From Ruminococcus sp. UBA1409 (lineage in GTDB: Bacteria > Bacillota > Clostridia > Oscillospirales > Ruminococcaceae): a stretch of DNA of 64,000 nucleotides. The position numbers were made by a program, and so were the translations under genes. How positions within the stretch are numbered: the stretch's first letter is position 1; each line of letters opens with the position of its first letter. The DNA is taken from assembly GCA_002305045.1 (NCBI GenBank), contig DBPX01000005.1:62001-126000 (forward strand). Direction: 5' to 3'. Positions 6,603-15,830 of this stretch are shown piece after piece. The notes under the pieces were generated by a model. It worked only from the letters and a program-made list of their open reading frames with translations. It made no database searches and was not told the DNA's origin.

Positions 6603-8999
6603 ATGAGATACGGCTATTTTGATATTGCGAATAAGGAGTATGTCATAACACGGCCGGATACTCCCGCACCCTGGTCTAACTACCTCGGCTCGCCGGCATA
6701 CGGCGCAATAATCTCAAACAACGCAGGAGGCTACAGCTTTGTCCAGTCGGGAGCGAACGGAAGGCTTATAAGATACCGCTTCAACTCCTCGATGGCTCTG
6801 CCGGGAAGATATATCTATCTTAGGGATAATGACAACGGCGACTACTGGTCGGCGTCCTGGCAGCCGGTAGGAAAGCCGCTTGACGCCTACAAATCCGAGT
6901 GCAGGCACGGCACGGCGTACACCATAATAAGCTCGGAGTACGGAAAAATCGGCTCGGAGGTCAGCTACTATGTTCCGCTCGGAGCGACTCACGAGGTCTG
7001 GAGGGCTAAGATTACAAACCTTAGCGAAAGGCCGAGGTCCTTGTCTGTGTTCGGCTTCTGTGAGTTTACCAACGACAACAACTACGAGCAGGACCAGGTT
7101 AACCTCCAGTACACCCTGTTCATAACCAGGACATCATTTGAAAAGAACATGATAGTTCAGCACATAAACGAGAACTCCGGCAAGGATAGCTCCGGCTCAA
7201 ATCACCGTGAGCGCTTCTTTGGACTCGCAGGTGAGAGAGTCACCCGCTGCAACGGAAATCTTGACAGCTTCATAGGACCGTATCGCAGCTACAGCAACCC
7301 CGTATCGGTTGAAAGGGGCTTCTGCGACGGCGTTATGAACTACAATTCCAACGCCTGCGGTGCGCTCCAGTCCGACATTATGCTGGCTCCCGGGGAGACA
7401 AAGGAGCTTATCTACATACTCGGACAGAGATGCCCTGCCGACGCCGCCGTGCTTATCTCGGGCTACGAAAAGCCGGGAGTAGTCGACAAGGAGATCTCCC
7501 AGCTTAAGGACTACTGGCACGGAAAGCTTGAGAACCTCTCGGTCTGCACTCCCAGCGAGGAGTTTAACAACATGATAAATGTCTGGAACTCCTACCAGTG
7601 CTTCATCACCTTTACCTGGTCGAGGGCGGCGTCGCTGATATACTGCGGACTCCGCAACGGCTACGGCTACCGTGACACCGTTCAGGACATTCAGGGAATA
7701 ATCCATCTCGACCCAGAAATGGCTCTTGAGAAGATACGCTTCATGATTTCCGCCCAGGTTGACAACGGGGGAGGGCTTCCTCTTGTCAAATTCAACCACA
7801 ATGCCGGTCATGAGGACACGCCGGACGACCCGTCCTATGTCAGGGCTACGGGACATCCGTCTTACCGTGCGGACGACGCTCTGTGGCTCTTCCCGACCGT
7901 CTATAAGTACATCGGCGAGAGCGGAAACACCGCCTTCCTAGACGAGGTCATAGTCTATGCCAACGGCGGGGAGGACAGCGTATACGACCATCTGAAGAGG
8001 GCGATTCGCTTCTCTATGGAAAGGCTCGGCGCTCACGATATGCCTGCCGGACTCTATGCCGACTGGAACGACTGCCTTAGAATGGGCGCAAAGGGCGAGT
8101 CCACCTTCGTTGCCTTCCAGCTATACTACGCCATGAGCATAATGCGTGAGTTTGCCGGCGACAGAGGCGACCTAGAGTATATAGCCTATCTCGACGGCGC
8201 TAAGCAAAAGCTCGGCGAGTCGCTTGCTGACTGCTGGGACGAGGACAGGTTCATAAGAGGAATCAGGGAGGACGGCGTCGTAGTAGGAGCTAAGAAGGAC
8301 CCCGAGGCAAGCATGTGGCTGAATCCCCAGAGCTGGTCGGTTATATCCGGCTTTGCCTCCAAGGAGCAGGCGGAGCTTGCCATGGAGAGTGTACACTCGA
8401 TTCTTAACACTAAATACGGAGCCAAGCTTTTAGACCCTCCGTATATAGACCATATGTTTGACGGCGCTATAATGCACATCTTCAATCCCGACACCAAGGA
8501 AAACGGCGGAATCTTCTCCCAGTCTCAGGGCTGGCTGATACTCGCCGAGGCTCTCTTGGGTCACGGAGACAGGGCGTTTGAGTACTTCATGGAGTCCGCT
8601 CCGGCTTCGATGAACGACAGCGCTGAGATAAGGGTTATCGAGCCTTATGTCCACGGTCAGTTCGTAGAGTCCACAGCCTCTCCCTTTGAGGGCAGGGCGC
8701 ATGTCCACTGGCTGACCGGCACCGCCTCGACCGTCATGGTAGGCTGCGTGGAGGGAATACTCGGTATGCGTCCTAACGCCAAGGGTCTTAGAATCTGCCC
8801 CTCGATACCAAAGGAGTGGGACGGCATCACGATTAAAAAGAGCTTCAGAGGCTCAAGGCTTGATATTACAGTTGACAACTCCGCTCATGTCGAGTCGGGA
8901 GTCAAGGAGCTGATTCTTAACGGCGAGAGGCTGGAGGGCTGCCTCATCCCCGAGGATAAGCTTCTTCCCGAGAACAAGGTAACGGTAGTTCTTGGCTAG
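6603..8999 (+). CDS. GH94 family glycoside phosphorylase (cellobiose phosphorylase-like)
   Basis: 798 residues from ATG 6603, chosen because AGGAGG at 6591-6596 sits 6 nt upstream; a TTG just before is less likely. The N-terminal beta-sandwich begins MRYGYFDIANKEYVITRPDTP and the (alpha/alpha)6 domain carries GYRDTVQDIQG and YADWNDCLRMG (catalytic Asp about residue 490). GH94 enzymes phosphorolyse beta-glucosidic disaccharides to sugar-1-phosphate plus glucose, saving ATP. There is no signal peptide, so it is cytoplasmic. Cellobiose is the likeliest substrate, but laminaribiose or a related disaccharide cannot be excluded. It is transcribed alone. Confidence 0.85.
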   Translation: MRYGYFDIANKEYVITRPDTPAPWSNYLGSPAYGAIISNNAGGYSFVQSGANGRLIRYRFNSSMALPGRYIYLRDNDNGDYWSASWQPVGKPLDAYKSECRHGTAYTIISSEYGKIGSEVSYYVPLGATHEVWRAKITNLSERPRSLSVFGFCEFTNDNNYEQDQVNLQYTLFITRTSFEKNMIVQHINENSGKDSSGSNHRERFFGLAGERVTRCNGNLDSFIGPYRSYSNPVSVERGFCDGVMNYNSNACGALQSDIMLAPGETKELIYILGQRCPADAAVLISGYEKPGVVDKEISQLKDYWHGKLENLSVCTPSEEFNNMINVWNSYQCFITFTWSRAASLIYCGLRNGYGYRDTVQDIQGIIHLDPEMALEKIRFMISAQVDNGGGLPLVKFNHNAGHEDTPDDPSYVRATGHPSYRADDALWLFPTVYKYIGESGNTAFLDEVIVYANGGEDSVYDHLKRAIRFSMERLGAHDMPAGLYADWNDCLRMGAKGESTFVAFQLYYAMSIMREFAGDRGDLEYIAYLDGAKQKLGESLADCWDEDRFIRGIREDGVVVGAKKDPEASMWLNPQSWSVISGFASKEQAELAMESVHSILNTKYGAKLLDPPYIDHMFDGAIMHIFNPDTKENGGIFSQSQGWLILAEALLGHGDRAFEYFMESAPASMNDSAEIRVIEPYVHGQFVESTASPFEGRAHVHWLTGTASTVMVGCVEGILGMRPNAKGLRICPSIPKEWDGITIKKSFRGSRLDITVDNSAHVESGVKELILNGERLEGCLIPEDKLLPENKVTVVLG

Positions 9000-9135
9000 A
9001 GAGAAAAAGGAGTATATAAAAGCTTCTTATTAAATTGAATCAGATAATCGGCGGGGGAGTCCTATCCGGGGCTTTCCCGCCGAAGCCCTTAATTGCTCCT
9101 TGAGGCTGAGGCAGTGAGGCTTTTAAGGCTTTTAG

Positions 9136-9176
9136 CAAAAAAGACCTACGACAGTACCCTGCCATAGGTCTTATTA
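9136..9176. terminator. Bidirectional terminator between convergent GH94 and GH36 genes
   Basis: The hairpin AAGACCTA (9141-9148) / TAGGTCTT (9165-9172) has an A-run before it and a T-rich tail after it, so it can serve both strands. A second G/C stem (9049-9059 with 9072-9082) lies upstream without a U tract. Confidence 0.55.
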
Positions 9177-9219
9177 TTATGCCATTATGCTTACGAGCGC
9201 TTTTTGGGTCCTGCGGCGT

Positions 9220-11097
9220 CTAGCGATAGATTACAGCCTCCGCCGTAAAATCGCCGTCAGCACTTGAGAAGCGGGAGATTATATTTTTGCCCTCAAGGAA
9301 GCTATAATCCGGCGTGGCAGACTCGCCGAAGCGGTGCATAACAGCAAGCCTTGTTCCGTTTAGCTCCCTTATAAGAAGCTGATTGCCGGTAGGTCTGTCA
9401 TAGCTGTCCGAGCTGCATTCAATAAGCTCCGTCCTGCCGTACTTTATGATGTCGGCGGCGCTTCGGTAGAATGAAAGACCCTCGCTGACAAGGCTCCACT
9501 GCTCCAAGGACAGCTCCGGGATGTCTCCGCTGAGGCAGAGCCTGCCCAAAAGTCCCGCACACAGCGAGTATGCGATTCTTTTGTCGCTGTCACCCTTTCT
9601 CAGCACCGCCCATATCTGCGACTGCGAGGGCCTTACAACCCTGTGCAGGTTTGCGGCGATTATCGGGATGCAGCTAGGCTCGTGAGCGTCCGAGAAGCTC
9701 GCCTGAGAGCACAGCTCCAGCATCGACGGCTCAAGACGGTGGCCTCCGCTCGAGCAGCTTTCTATCACAAGCTCGGGAAGCTCTCTTTTTAGCTCCCTGA
9801 AGAAATCCTTTGTAGCCTCCACCTTGCGGCGAAGATTCTCGCCGATACCGTCAGGACCGTCACAGCCGGCTCCCATGGTGTCGTTGTAATCTATTTTTAT
9901 GTAGCCGAAGCCGCAGCTCTTTAAAAGCCCGATGACCCGTTCACGAAGATAATCCTTTACCCAGGGGTCCTCCATGTCCCAAAATCTTCTTGAGCCGACG
10001 GTTAGGGGCAGACCGTCCCTTTTCACAAGATGCTCGGCTGAGTTAAAGTGCTTTGACCCGACCGACACCGACTCAAGCTCAAACCAGATTCCGGGTATCA
10101 TGCCCTTTGAGCGGATGTAGTCTGCAATCGGCTTCATTCCGCCGGGGAATCTTTTTTCGTTGACCTCCCAGTCGCCGGTGGAGTCCCACCAATTGTCCTT
10201 ACCGAACCACCCGGCGTCTATAACGAGGTATTTTATACCCCTGCCCTCAAGGCTGTCGGCGATTTGCTTAACCCGCTCGAAGCTCGGGTTGCCCCAGGTG
10301 GTGCAGTATTCGTTGAAGGCTATTCCCATGTCGGAATCTACGCTGGAGACATCGGGTCTTTGAGCCGCAGTCAGCACAGAGGAAAGCTTTAAAAGACTAT
10401 CCTGAACGCTTATAAGGGCTGAGGGCGTGACAAAGCTCTCCCCGGGAGCGAGAGTTTTCGTCCACTGCCCGAAGTCCCTGTCTGGAAGTCCTCCCGCTAT
10501 GAGAAGGGTGTTCGGCTGACGGCAGATAGCCTGAAGCTGCCAGGAGGACGGAGCGTAAAGCTGGACTCCAAAGACACTGCCGGAGTCGTCCTCGGCGGCA
10601 AGAAAGGGAAAATACCTTCTTACCGGCATCGAGCCTAGGTTTCCAAAGCTCTCCACCCTAGGCGCCCAGCGATTCCAGGACGGCTCCAGGTGAAGCTCAG
10701 CCAGAGTCTCGGTTTTGAGTCTGCCCTCTGCGCTCCAGAAGGACATCAGCCTGTGGAGCCTGCTCGCCCTGACTCCGCTCACAGCGAAGCTTGCGAGCAT
10801 TTCAAGGGTGCAGGGATTTTCATCCTGATTAATAAACTCGGTCGAGACCTTGTAGGCGGTGCCGAAGGGAGTGTCGATTCTTTCCTTGCGGATTAGGATT
10901 TTATGCCCCCTGCCGTCCTCGTAGACATCCACGCCGTCATTTTGCTCGGTGAGCTTAAAAAGCCGTGCGGACTCGCTCTCGCACATGGTAAGTCCGTTTG
11001 CGAACGAGCCGGGATAGGGGTCTTTAAGCAGCTTGACCTCAGGATGAAGCCCCTTTAAAGCGTCCTCTATGCTGTATCTAGAGTTTTGCGCCATCAT
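9220..11097 (-). CDS. GH36-like alpha-galactosidase
   Basis: 625 residues. The central barrel shows YLVIDAGWFG (near 300), GIWFELESVS, and the two catalytic regions: GFGYIKIDYND with the nucleophile Asp, and ESCSSGGHRLEPSML...SDAHE with the acid/base Asp. These correspond to KWDMNR and SCSGGGGRxD...SD of classical GH36, but with clade-specific changes, so exact specificity is uncertain. It removes alpha-linked galactose from oligosaccharides such as raffinose or galactomannan fragments. There is no signal peptide. The start overlaps the nadE stop (ATGA) with GGAGG upstream; it is the last gene of the ackA operon. Confidence 0.82.
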   Translation of the reverse strand: MMAQNSRYSIEDALKGLHPEVKLLKDPYPGSFANGLTMCESESARLFKLTEQNDGVDVYEDGRGHKILIRKERIDTPFGTAYKVSTEFINQDENPCTLEMLASFAVSGVRASRLHRLMSFWSAEGRLKTETLAELHLEPSWNRWAPRVESFGNLGSMPVRRYFPFLAAEDDSGSVFGVQLYAPSSWQLQAICRQPNTLLIAGGLPDRDFGQWTKTLAPGESFVTPSALISVQDSLLKLSSVLTAAQRPDVSSVDSDMGIAFNEYCTTWGNPSFERVKQIADSLEGRGIKYLVIDAGWFGKDNWWDSTGDWEVNEKRFPGGMKPIADYIRSKGMIPGIWFELESVSVGSKHFNSAEHLVKRDGLPLTVGSRRFWDMEDPWVKDYLRERVIGLLKSCGFGYIKIDYNDTMGAGCDGPDGIGENLRRKVEATKDFFRELKRELPELVIESCSSGGHRLEPSMLELCSQASFSDAHEPSCIPIIAANLHRVVRPSQSQIWAVLRKGDSDKRIAYSLCAGLLGRLCLSGDIPELSLEQWSLVSEGLSFYRSAADIIKYGRTELIECSSDSYDRPTGNQLLIRELNGTRLAVMHRFGESATPDYSFLEGKNIISRFSSADGDFTAEAVIYR

Positions 11098-11867
11098 TTT
11101 TCCTCCGGGAAGGACGCTGCGCCGCCGAAAACAGGTATGCCGGGGTCGAAGCTGTCCATATATCTTAGCTTAAACTGATTGAGTCTGTTAAGACGGTCTA
11201 TTTTTTCCCTGATATCCGCTCTTGGGAGTATTCCCTGCCTGATATAGCCGTCCAGTTCGGCGTAGCTAAAGCCGAGGTTTTCCTCGTCTGTAAGACCGCA
11301 AAGACCGTCGACAGGCGGCTTCTCAACGAGATTCAAGGGAAGCCCCAGATAGCTTCCGACAGCCTTGACCTCCTGGACCGTGAGCCTTGAAATCGGGGCG
11401 AAATCCCCTGCGCCGTCGCCGTATCTGGTGGCGTAGCCGACCCAGTCCTCGGAGAGGTTGCAGGTATTGGCAACACGCCCGTTGTAGGACTGCGAGACTG
11501 CGTACAAAACCGTCATCCTTATTCTCGGAGGGATGTTAATGAGCGTCTGCCTGCTAGGCTCAAAGGGGAGCATGGACTCTATTGCTCTTGCGGCGCTCTC
11601 TATGTTTATGACCAGCTTTTTTACTCCCAACAGCCTGCAAAGCTCATGGGAGAAGTCTATATCCTCCTGAATCCCTCTGGGCATTAGGACGCCTATAACC
11701 CTCTCACGACCCAGAGCCTCGGCGCAGAGCGCACAGACGACCGAGGAGTCCTTACCTCCTGATATTCCGACCACGGCGTTGCAGTCCGGACCGTTTTTTG
11801 AAAACCAGTCCCTAATCCACTCTATGCAGAGGTCTGCGGTTTTTTTGGGGTCAAAGCAGTAGCTCAT
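11094..11867 (-). CDS. nadE: NH3-dependent NAD+ synthetase
   Basis: 257 residues. The PP-loop VGISGGKDSSVV near residue 33 and GDGAGDFAPISRLTVQEVK near 150 identify NadE, which amidates nicotinic acid adenine dinucleotide to NAD. The length shows the short ammonia-dependent form without a glutaminase domain. The start ATG follows AAGGAGG by 6 nt. It sits between the DUF6472 gene and GH36, and overlaps GH36 by 4 nt. Confidence 0.92.
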   Translation of the reverse strand: MSYCFDPKKTADLCIEWIRDWFSKNGPDCNAVVGISGGKDSSVVCALCAEALGRERVIGVLMPRGIQEDIDFSHELCRLLGVKKLVINIESAARAIESMLPFEPSRQTLINIPPRIRMTVLYAVSQSYNGRVANTCNLSEDWVGYATRYGDGAGDFAPISRLTVQEVKAVGSYLGLPLNLVEKPPVDGLCGLTDEENLGFSYAELDGYIRQGILPRADIREKIDRLNRLNQFKLRYMDSFDPGIPVFGGAASFPEEK

Positions 11868-11887
11868 AATCTGCCTCCTTGACGGAT

Positions 11888-12094
11888 TTACATCTGGCGC
11901 CTTACGACGCCGTATTCATCGTACGGACGGAAATAGCTGCAAAAAAACCTGCCGCTCTTATTCGCATAGGCAAGCCTTGACAGCTCGTCCTCGTCCATGG
12001 CAGCATTGCAGACATATTCCGAATATTCTTCATCATAATAGTAGTATGCACAGCTCTCGCATACCGGCTGACGGGAGCCCTTACCCTGCTTCAT
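11888..12094 (-). CDS. Small cysteine protein of the DUF6472 type
   Basis: 68 residues from the ATG at 12094, chosen because AGGAGG lies 10 nt upstream; a longer frame to 12133 would overlap the DUF1294 gene. The sequence has CESCAYYYYDEEYSEYVC and FFCSYFRPYDEYGVVRRQM, i.e. four cysteines in a likely metal-binding arrangement. This matches the small Clostridia family DUF6472 of unknown function. It lies between DUF1294 and nadE in one operon. Confidence 0.7.
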   Translation of the reverse strand: MKQGKGSRQPVCESCAYYYYDEEYSEYVCNAAMDEDELSRLAYANKSGRFFCSYFRPYDEYGVVRRQM

Positions 12095-12108
12095 GCCAAC
12101 AGCGCCTC

Positions 12109-12414
12109 CTATCCTGCCGAAAGATACAGCCATACAATAAGAGCGATATGCATCGCCAAAAAGACATAGTTTACCGCCCAGAAATAGGCGTGCCTTGTCT
12201 TGTGGCGAAACAGCCTCATTCCTATAAGCCCGCCCAGTGCGCCTCCCGCTATCGAGAGGGTAAGAAGCGTTTTTTCGCTGATTCTCCAGCCGCCCTTAAC
12301 AGCCTTCAGCTTGTCGGCTCCGTAGCACAAAAGTGCGGCTATGCTCATAACGGCGACATACCCGGCGGCGAAAAGCGCCGGGCTGCCGTTAATAGTCTCA
12401 AAAAGCCGTGCCAT
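12109..12414 (-). CDS. DUF1294 family membrane protein
   Basis: 101 residues with three hydrophobic segments. YGADKLKAVKGGWRISE, GGALGGLIGMRLFRHKT and the closing hydrophobic helix are the DUF1294 (YsdA-like) signature. Its function is unknown. It starts 2 nt after ackA, so it is co-transcribed, and is followed by DUF6472. AAGG lies immediately against the start, so the exact start is uncertain. Confidence 0.8.
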   Translation of the reverse strand: MARLFETINGSPALFAAGYVAVMSIAALLCYGADKLKAVKGGWRISEKTLLTLSIAGGALGGLIGMRLFRHKTRHAYFWAVNYVFLAMHIALIVWLYLSAG

Positions 12415-12416
12415 CC

Positions 12417-13631
12417 TTACTGGCAGGACTCGGAAATAAGGCTTATAGTGTCTCTTGCGATTAAAAGCTCCTCGTTGGTGGGAACCACCCAGACCTCAGC
12501 CCTTGAGTCGGGAGCGGAGATTTTAACAAGCTCGCCCTTTGCCTGACGGTTAGCCTCCCTGTCAAGCCTGATGCCCAAAAACTCCATATTCTCGCAGACG
12601 CCCTCTCTTACCTCCCAGGAGTTCTCGCCGATTCCTCCTGTGAACAAAACGGCGTCGAGACCGTTCATGGCTGCGCTGAATGCGCCGATGTACTTTTTAA
12701 TCTGGTACTTTAAAATCTCGGTGGTAAGAGCGGCTCTCTTGTCGCCCTCGGCTGCCGCCTTGCAGACATCCCTGTTGTCCGAGCTGACGCCGGAAAGCCC
12801 CAGGAAGCCGGATTTTTTGTTCATGTACTCGCTCATCTCGTGGGCGTTAAAGCCATGCTTGTCCATGACATAGGTGACGGCGGAGGGGTCGACCGCTCCG
12901 CAGCGTGTGCCCATTATGATGCCGTCAAGAGGGGTGAAGCCCATCGAGGTGTCGACAGATTTTCCGCCGTCGACAGCGGTTATCGAGGAGCCGTTTCCAA
13001 GATGGCAGGAGACTATTTTAAGCTCGCTGATATCCCTTTCCATGGCCTTTGCCAGCCTTGCGGATACAAAGCGGTGGGAGGTGCCGTGGAAGCCGTACTT
13101 TCTGACGGCGTACTTCTCGTAATCCTCATACGGCAGACCGAACAGATACGCCTTAGGAGGCATTGTCTGATGGAAGGCGGTGTCGAATACGACGACCTGC
13201 GGGATGCTCTTTGGGAGCACCTTGGAGCAGGCTCTTAAAGCCAGCACATGGGGATGGTTGTGGACCGGGGCAAGCTCGGAAAGACCGTCTATCTTCTCGA
13301 TTACCTCCTCGGTGACAAGACAGGCCTTGTTGAATATCTCTGCACCCTGAACGATTCTGTGACCGACGGCGGAGATTTCAGCCATAGAGTCTATGACCCT
13401 GTTCTCGCCGGTGGTGAGGACCTCTACAAGCTTTTCAAAGGCCTCGGTATGGGTGGGGAAAACGCAGTCCTCGCTGTACTCATAGCCGGTGGAGGGAACC
13501 TGGTGCTTTACATGGCCGCCTATTCCTATGCGGTCGCAGTTTCCCTTTGCGAGGCAGGACTCGTCCTCCATGTTTAGAAGCTGGTACTTCAAGGAGGAGC
13601 TTCCCGAATTGACAACTAATACAAGTTTCAT
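12417..13631 (-). CDS. ackA: Acetate kinase
   Basis: 404 residues. LVLVVNSGSSSLKYQLL at the N-terminus, YGFHGTSHRFVS near 170, HLGNGSSITAVDGGKSVDTSMG near 205 and FTGGIGENSW near 320 are all conserved in acetate kinases. It makes ATP and acetate from acetyl phosphate, the main energy-yielding end of fermentation. I chose ATG 13631 because homologues begin MKxLVINxGSSS; a GTG at 13643, closer to GGAAAGG, is possible. No pta gene is adjacent. It heads the operon ackA-DUF1294-DUF6472-nadE-GH36. Confidence 0.93.
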   Translation of the reverse strand: MKLVLVVNSGSSSLKYQLLNMEDESCLAKGNCDRIGIGGHVKHQVPSTGYEYSEDCVFPTHTEAFEKLVEVLTTGENRVIDSMAEISAVGHRIVQGAEIFNKACLVTEEVIEKIDGLSELAPVHNHPHVLALRACSKVLPKSIPQVVVFDTAFHQTMPPKAYLFGLPYEDYEKYAVRKYGFHGTSHRFVSARLAKAMERDISELKIVSCHLGNGSSITAVDGGKSVDTSMGFTPLDGIIMGTRCGAVDPSAVTYVMDKHGFNAHEMSEYMNKKSGFLGLSGVSSDNRDVCKAAAEGDKRAALTTEILKYQIKKYIGAFSAAMNGLDAVLFTGGIGENSWEVREGVCENMEFLGIRLDREANRQAKGELVKISAPDSRAEVWVVPTNEELLIARDTISLISESCQ

Positions 13632-13677
13632 GGCAATATTCACATACCCTTTCCGAAAAAGATGGATTTACCGCTAA

Positions 13678-13706
13678 ATTATACTACAAAGGCGGCGAAA
13701 AATCAA
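13678..13706 (-). promoter_or_regulatory. Sigma-A promoter for the ackA operon
   Basis: On the minus strand: TTGATT (13706-13701), 17-nt spacer, TATAAT (13683-13678), about 45 nt upstream of the start codon. Confidence 0.8.
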
Positions 13707-13710
13707 GTAT

Positions 13711-13753
13711 AAAAAGCCCTCGGGCGATTATTTTTCCCCAAAATCAGCCCGAG
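13711..13753 (-). terminator. Terminator of the ogg-tmcAL operon
   Basis: On the minus strand the stem CTCGGGC (13753-13747) pairs with GCCCGAG (13725-13719) and is followed by GGCTTTTT. It lies between the tmcAL stop and the ackA promoter. Confidence 0.75.
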
Positions 13754-13762
13754 AGCAGTCCT

Positions 13763-14938
13763 TTATTTTATGATTACGGCGTTTTTCTCATACTCCGAGA
13801 CAAACGGCATTTTCCTGTCGCAGCGGCAGTGGTATCTAAGCCTTGCACAGGTCTCGGTGAGATCAGCTATTCTTTTTGCCCTCGGGGAGGTCCTTGAGAG
13901 CCTTGCAAGCGAGTGCCCAAGAGGCATTTTAGAGCTTTTTTTAGCTGCTGCAAGAAGCTCAAGACCCCGGCTGTTTGCCGCAAGCACCCTGGCAAAGGGC
14001 GGAGGAAGAAGCCCTGCGCCGCCGTCCTCCACGGGGGAGTAGATATCCTCCCTTGTCGCTCCGACTGCATACATAAGCACAGCCCGCCTGAGTCTTGCGT
14101 GGGTGATGTTTCTTGACTTCGCCCTGTCAAACAGCTCGTATATCCCGGCGGAGTCCTTTAGCGAGCCGATAAGCCTTGCCGCCATCCCCTCGTTCATCCC
14201 GGGGACTCTTAAAAGCTCCTTTTTGTCTGCGAAATATAGCCTGTAGAGTATGGCGTCCTCCCCGTTTTCCAAAAAGTAAAGCCCTGACGGGTCGGGAGTC
14301 TCGGAAAGGTATTTTCCGCACTCGTCGAGCCGTCCCTCACGCAAAAGCCTCCTTATCGCCATGGCGCTTGCGAAGTCCGAAGGGGAGTCGCCGTCGTGCG
14401 GGACGGTCCTTTTTATTGCGACAGGCTCTATCCCGGTGCCTCTGAGGGCAAAAAGGTATTCAAGAGCAAGCACGCTGTTAGGTCCTGACAAAAGCCCGCC
14501 GTACTCCGGGACCAGCCTTGCTATAGCCTGAGGATAGGTAAGCCCGGAGGAAATAAGCGGCTTTAGACTCTGGGAGCTTATGGCTGTGATTTTATCAAGA
14601 CAGCCGCAGAGCCTTACGATGTCGCACTCCTCCGAGCCGAAGGACAGAGCGCTTATGCAGCCCAGCGAGTCTATCACCGAGACTGCGCCCATGGCAAAGT
14701 CCCTAGCCGACGCTAAGGAGTAGGGAGGGGCAAGCTCTAGGACAAGGTCTGCTCCGCCCCTCACTGCCGCCGCCGCTCTTTGGTGCTGGTCGGCAACGGC
14801 GACATCTCCCCGCTGCACAAGGCTTCCGCTCATTACAGCGGCGATGTGAGTAAAGCCCATATCCCTTGTCTTTTTTATGTGATAGGCGTGGCCGGAGTGA
14901 AAGGGATTGTACTCCGCAACTATTGCGGCGGCTCTCAT
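13763..14938 (-). CDS. tmcAL: tRNA(Met) cytidine acetate ligase
   Basis: 391 residues from ATG 14938; the frame is open further upstream but MRAAAIVAEYNPFHSGHAYHI is the conserved start and it overlaps the ogg stop by ATGA. AEYNPFHSGHAYH is the nucleotidyltransferase HxGH-type motif, and MSGSLVQRGDVAV and GPNSVLALEYL are family-conserved (formerly DUF795). TmcAL activates acetate with ATP and makes N4-acetylcytidine at the wobble base of elongator tRNA-Met. It forms a two-gene operon with ogg. Confidence 0.9.
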   Translation of the reverse strand: MRAAAIVAEYNPFHSGHAYHIKKTRDMGFTHIAAVMSGSLVQRGDVAVADQHQRAAAAVRGGADLVLELAPPYSLASARDFAMGAVSVIDSLGCISALSFGSEECDIVRLCGCLDKITAISSQSLKPLISSGLTYPQAIARLVPEYGGLLSGPNSVLALEYLFALRGTGIEPVAIKRTVPHDGDSPSDFASAMAIRRLLREGRLDECGKYLSETPDPSGLYFLENGEDAILYRLYFADKKELLRVPGMNEGMAARLIGSLKDSAGIYELFDRAKSRNITHARLRRAVLMYAVGATREDIYSPVEDGGAGLLPPPFARVLAANSRGLELLAAAKKSSKMPLGHSLARLSRTSPRAKRIADLTETCARLRYHCRCDRKMPFVSEYEKNAVIIK

Positions 14939-15735
14939 TCTCCCGACCTTCTTATGTAGTTGAAAAGATATAGCTGAGCTATGCCCTCGGTGCCTTTTGT
15001 ACATTCCGGCAGGCCGTCAGGATAGAATCTTGACATCGCCCTTTTTATCCAGACATCGACGGGAAACGCCTCCCTGCGGCAAAGCCCGTAGAGCAAAACG
15101 CAGTCCGAGACCTTAGGGCCGACTCCCTTAATCCTCATAAGCTCCGCCCTTGCCGATTCGTAGGGAAGCTCCCTCAGCCTTTCAAGCGAGACCTCGCCTT
15201 CTGCGACCTTTTTTGCGGCGTCTATAATATATTTTGCCCTGAAGCCGCACCTAAGATAGGAAAGAGATTCCTCCGACTCGCCGGCAAGCTCAGCGGGGGA
15301 GGGAAAATGCCCGTAGTGCTCGTAAAGCCGCTTTATTATCATTTTTATGTTATGGATTGTGTTGTTGCTCGAAAAGACATAGGAGCAAAGAGCCTCCCAG
15401 CCGTCCTGCCGCAAAAGCCTCATCCCGCCCGAGAACTCGCACGCCCTCTTAAGCATCGGGTCGCAGGAGTAGAGCCTTTTAAGCTCGGAATAGTCGGTGT
15501 CGAGGTCGAAATAATCCCTCCAGACGCCAAGAAAGTCACTCTCGGAGGTATTTTTAAGCCTAAAGACCCCGTTCTCGCCGGTTATTTCAAGATATCTGTC
15601 CAGATACCAGCCGGTGTAGCCCGAGCCGTCCTCATTAGGCTCCCAGCGAAACGCCTGACCGCAGTCGAGCGTCTGCGAGAGGTTAAGGTCGTTTTCATAT
15701 AGGATAATATCCTTCCCGGATGACTCGTATCTCAA
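14935..15735 (-). CDS. ogg: 8-oxoguanine DNA glycosylase (OGG1 type, HhH-GPD)
   Basis: 266 residues. It has the OGG N-terminal domain (LDCGQAFRWE) and helix-hairpin-helix IKGVGPKVSDCVLLYG with catalytic Lys and PVDVW with catalytic Asp. It excises 8-oxoguanine and nicks DNA as a lyase. I place the start at TTG 15735 because AAAGGTGA ends 6 nt upstream; the GTG at 15744 lies inside that ribosome site. It is coupled to tmcAL by ATGA. Confidence 0.87.
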   Translation of the reverse strand: MRYESSGKDIILYENDLNLSQTLDCGQAFRWEPNEDGSGYTGWYLDRYLEITGENGVFRLKNTSESDFLGVWRDYFDLDTDYSELKRLYSCDPMLKRACEFSGGMRLLRQDGWEALCSYVFSSNNTIHNIKMIIKRLYEHYGHFPSPAELAGESEESLSYLRCGFRAKYIIDAAKKVAEGEVSLERLRELPYESARAELMRIKGVGPKVSDCVLLYGLCRREAFPVDVWIKRAMSRFYPDGLPECTKGTEGIAQLYLFNYIRRSGE

Positions 15736-15762
15736 ATTAATCACCTTTTTCTAAAACTTCTA

Positions 15763-15791
15763 TTGTAATCGGCGGTAAAATCAATTATACT
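15763..15791 (+). promoter_or_regulatory. Sigma-A promoter for the DUF6062 gene
   Basis: TTGTAA at 15763-15768, 17-nt spacer, TATACT at 15786-15791, giving a leader of about 33 nt. It overlaps the region where a divergent ogg promoter must lie. Confidence 0.7.
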
Positions 15792-15830
15792 GATTTTAAA
15801 GGATTTTTCAAGACAGGACGGTGTATTTTT

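Noticed and set aside
7197..7856. 219-residue minus-strand ORF
   Set aside because: Antisense shadow of GH94, which has an intact conserved sequence across the region.
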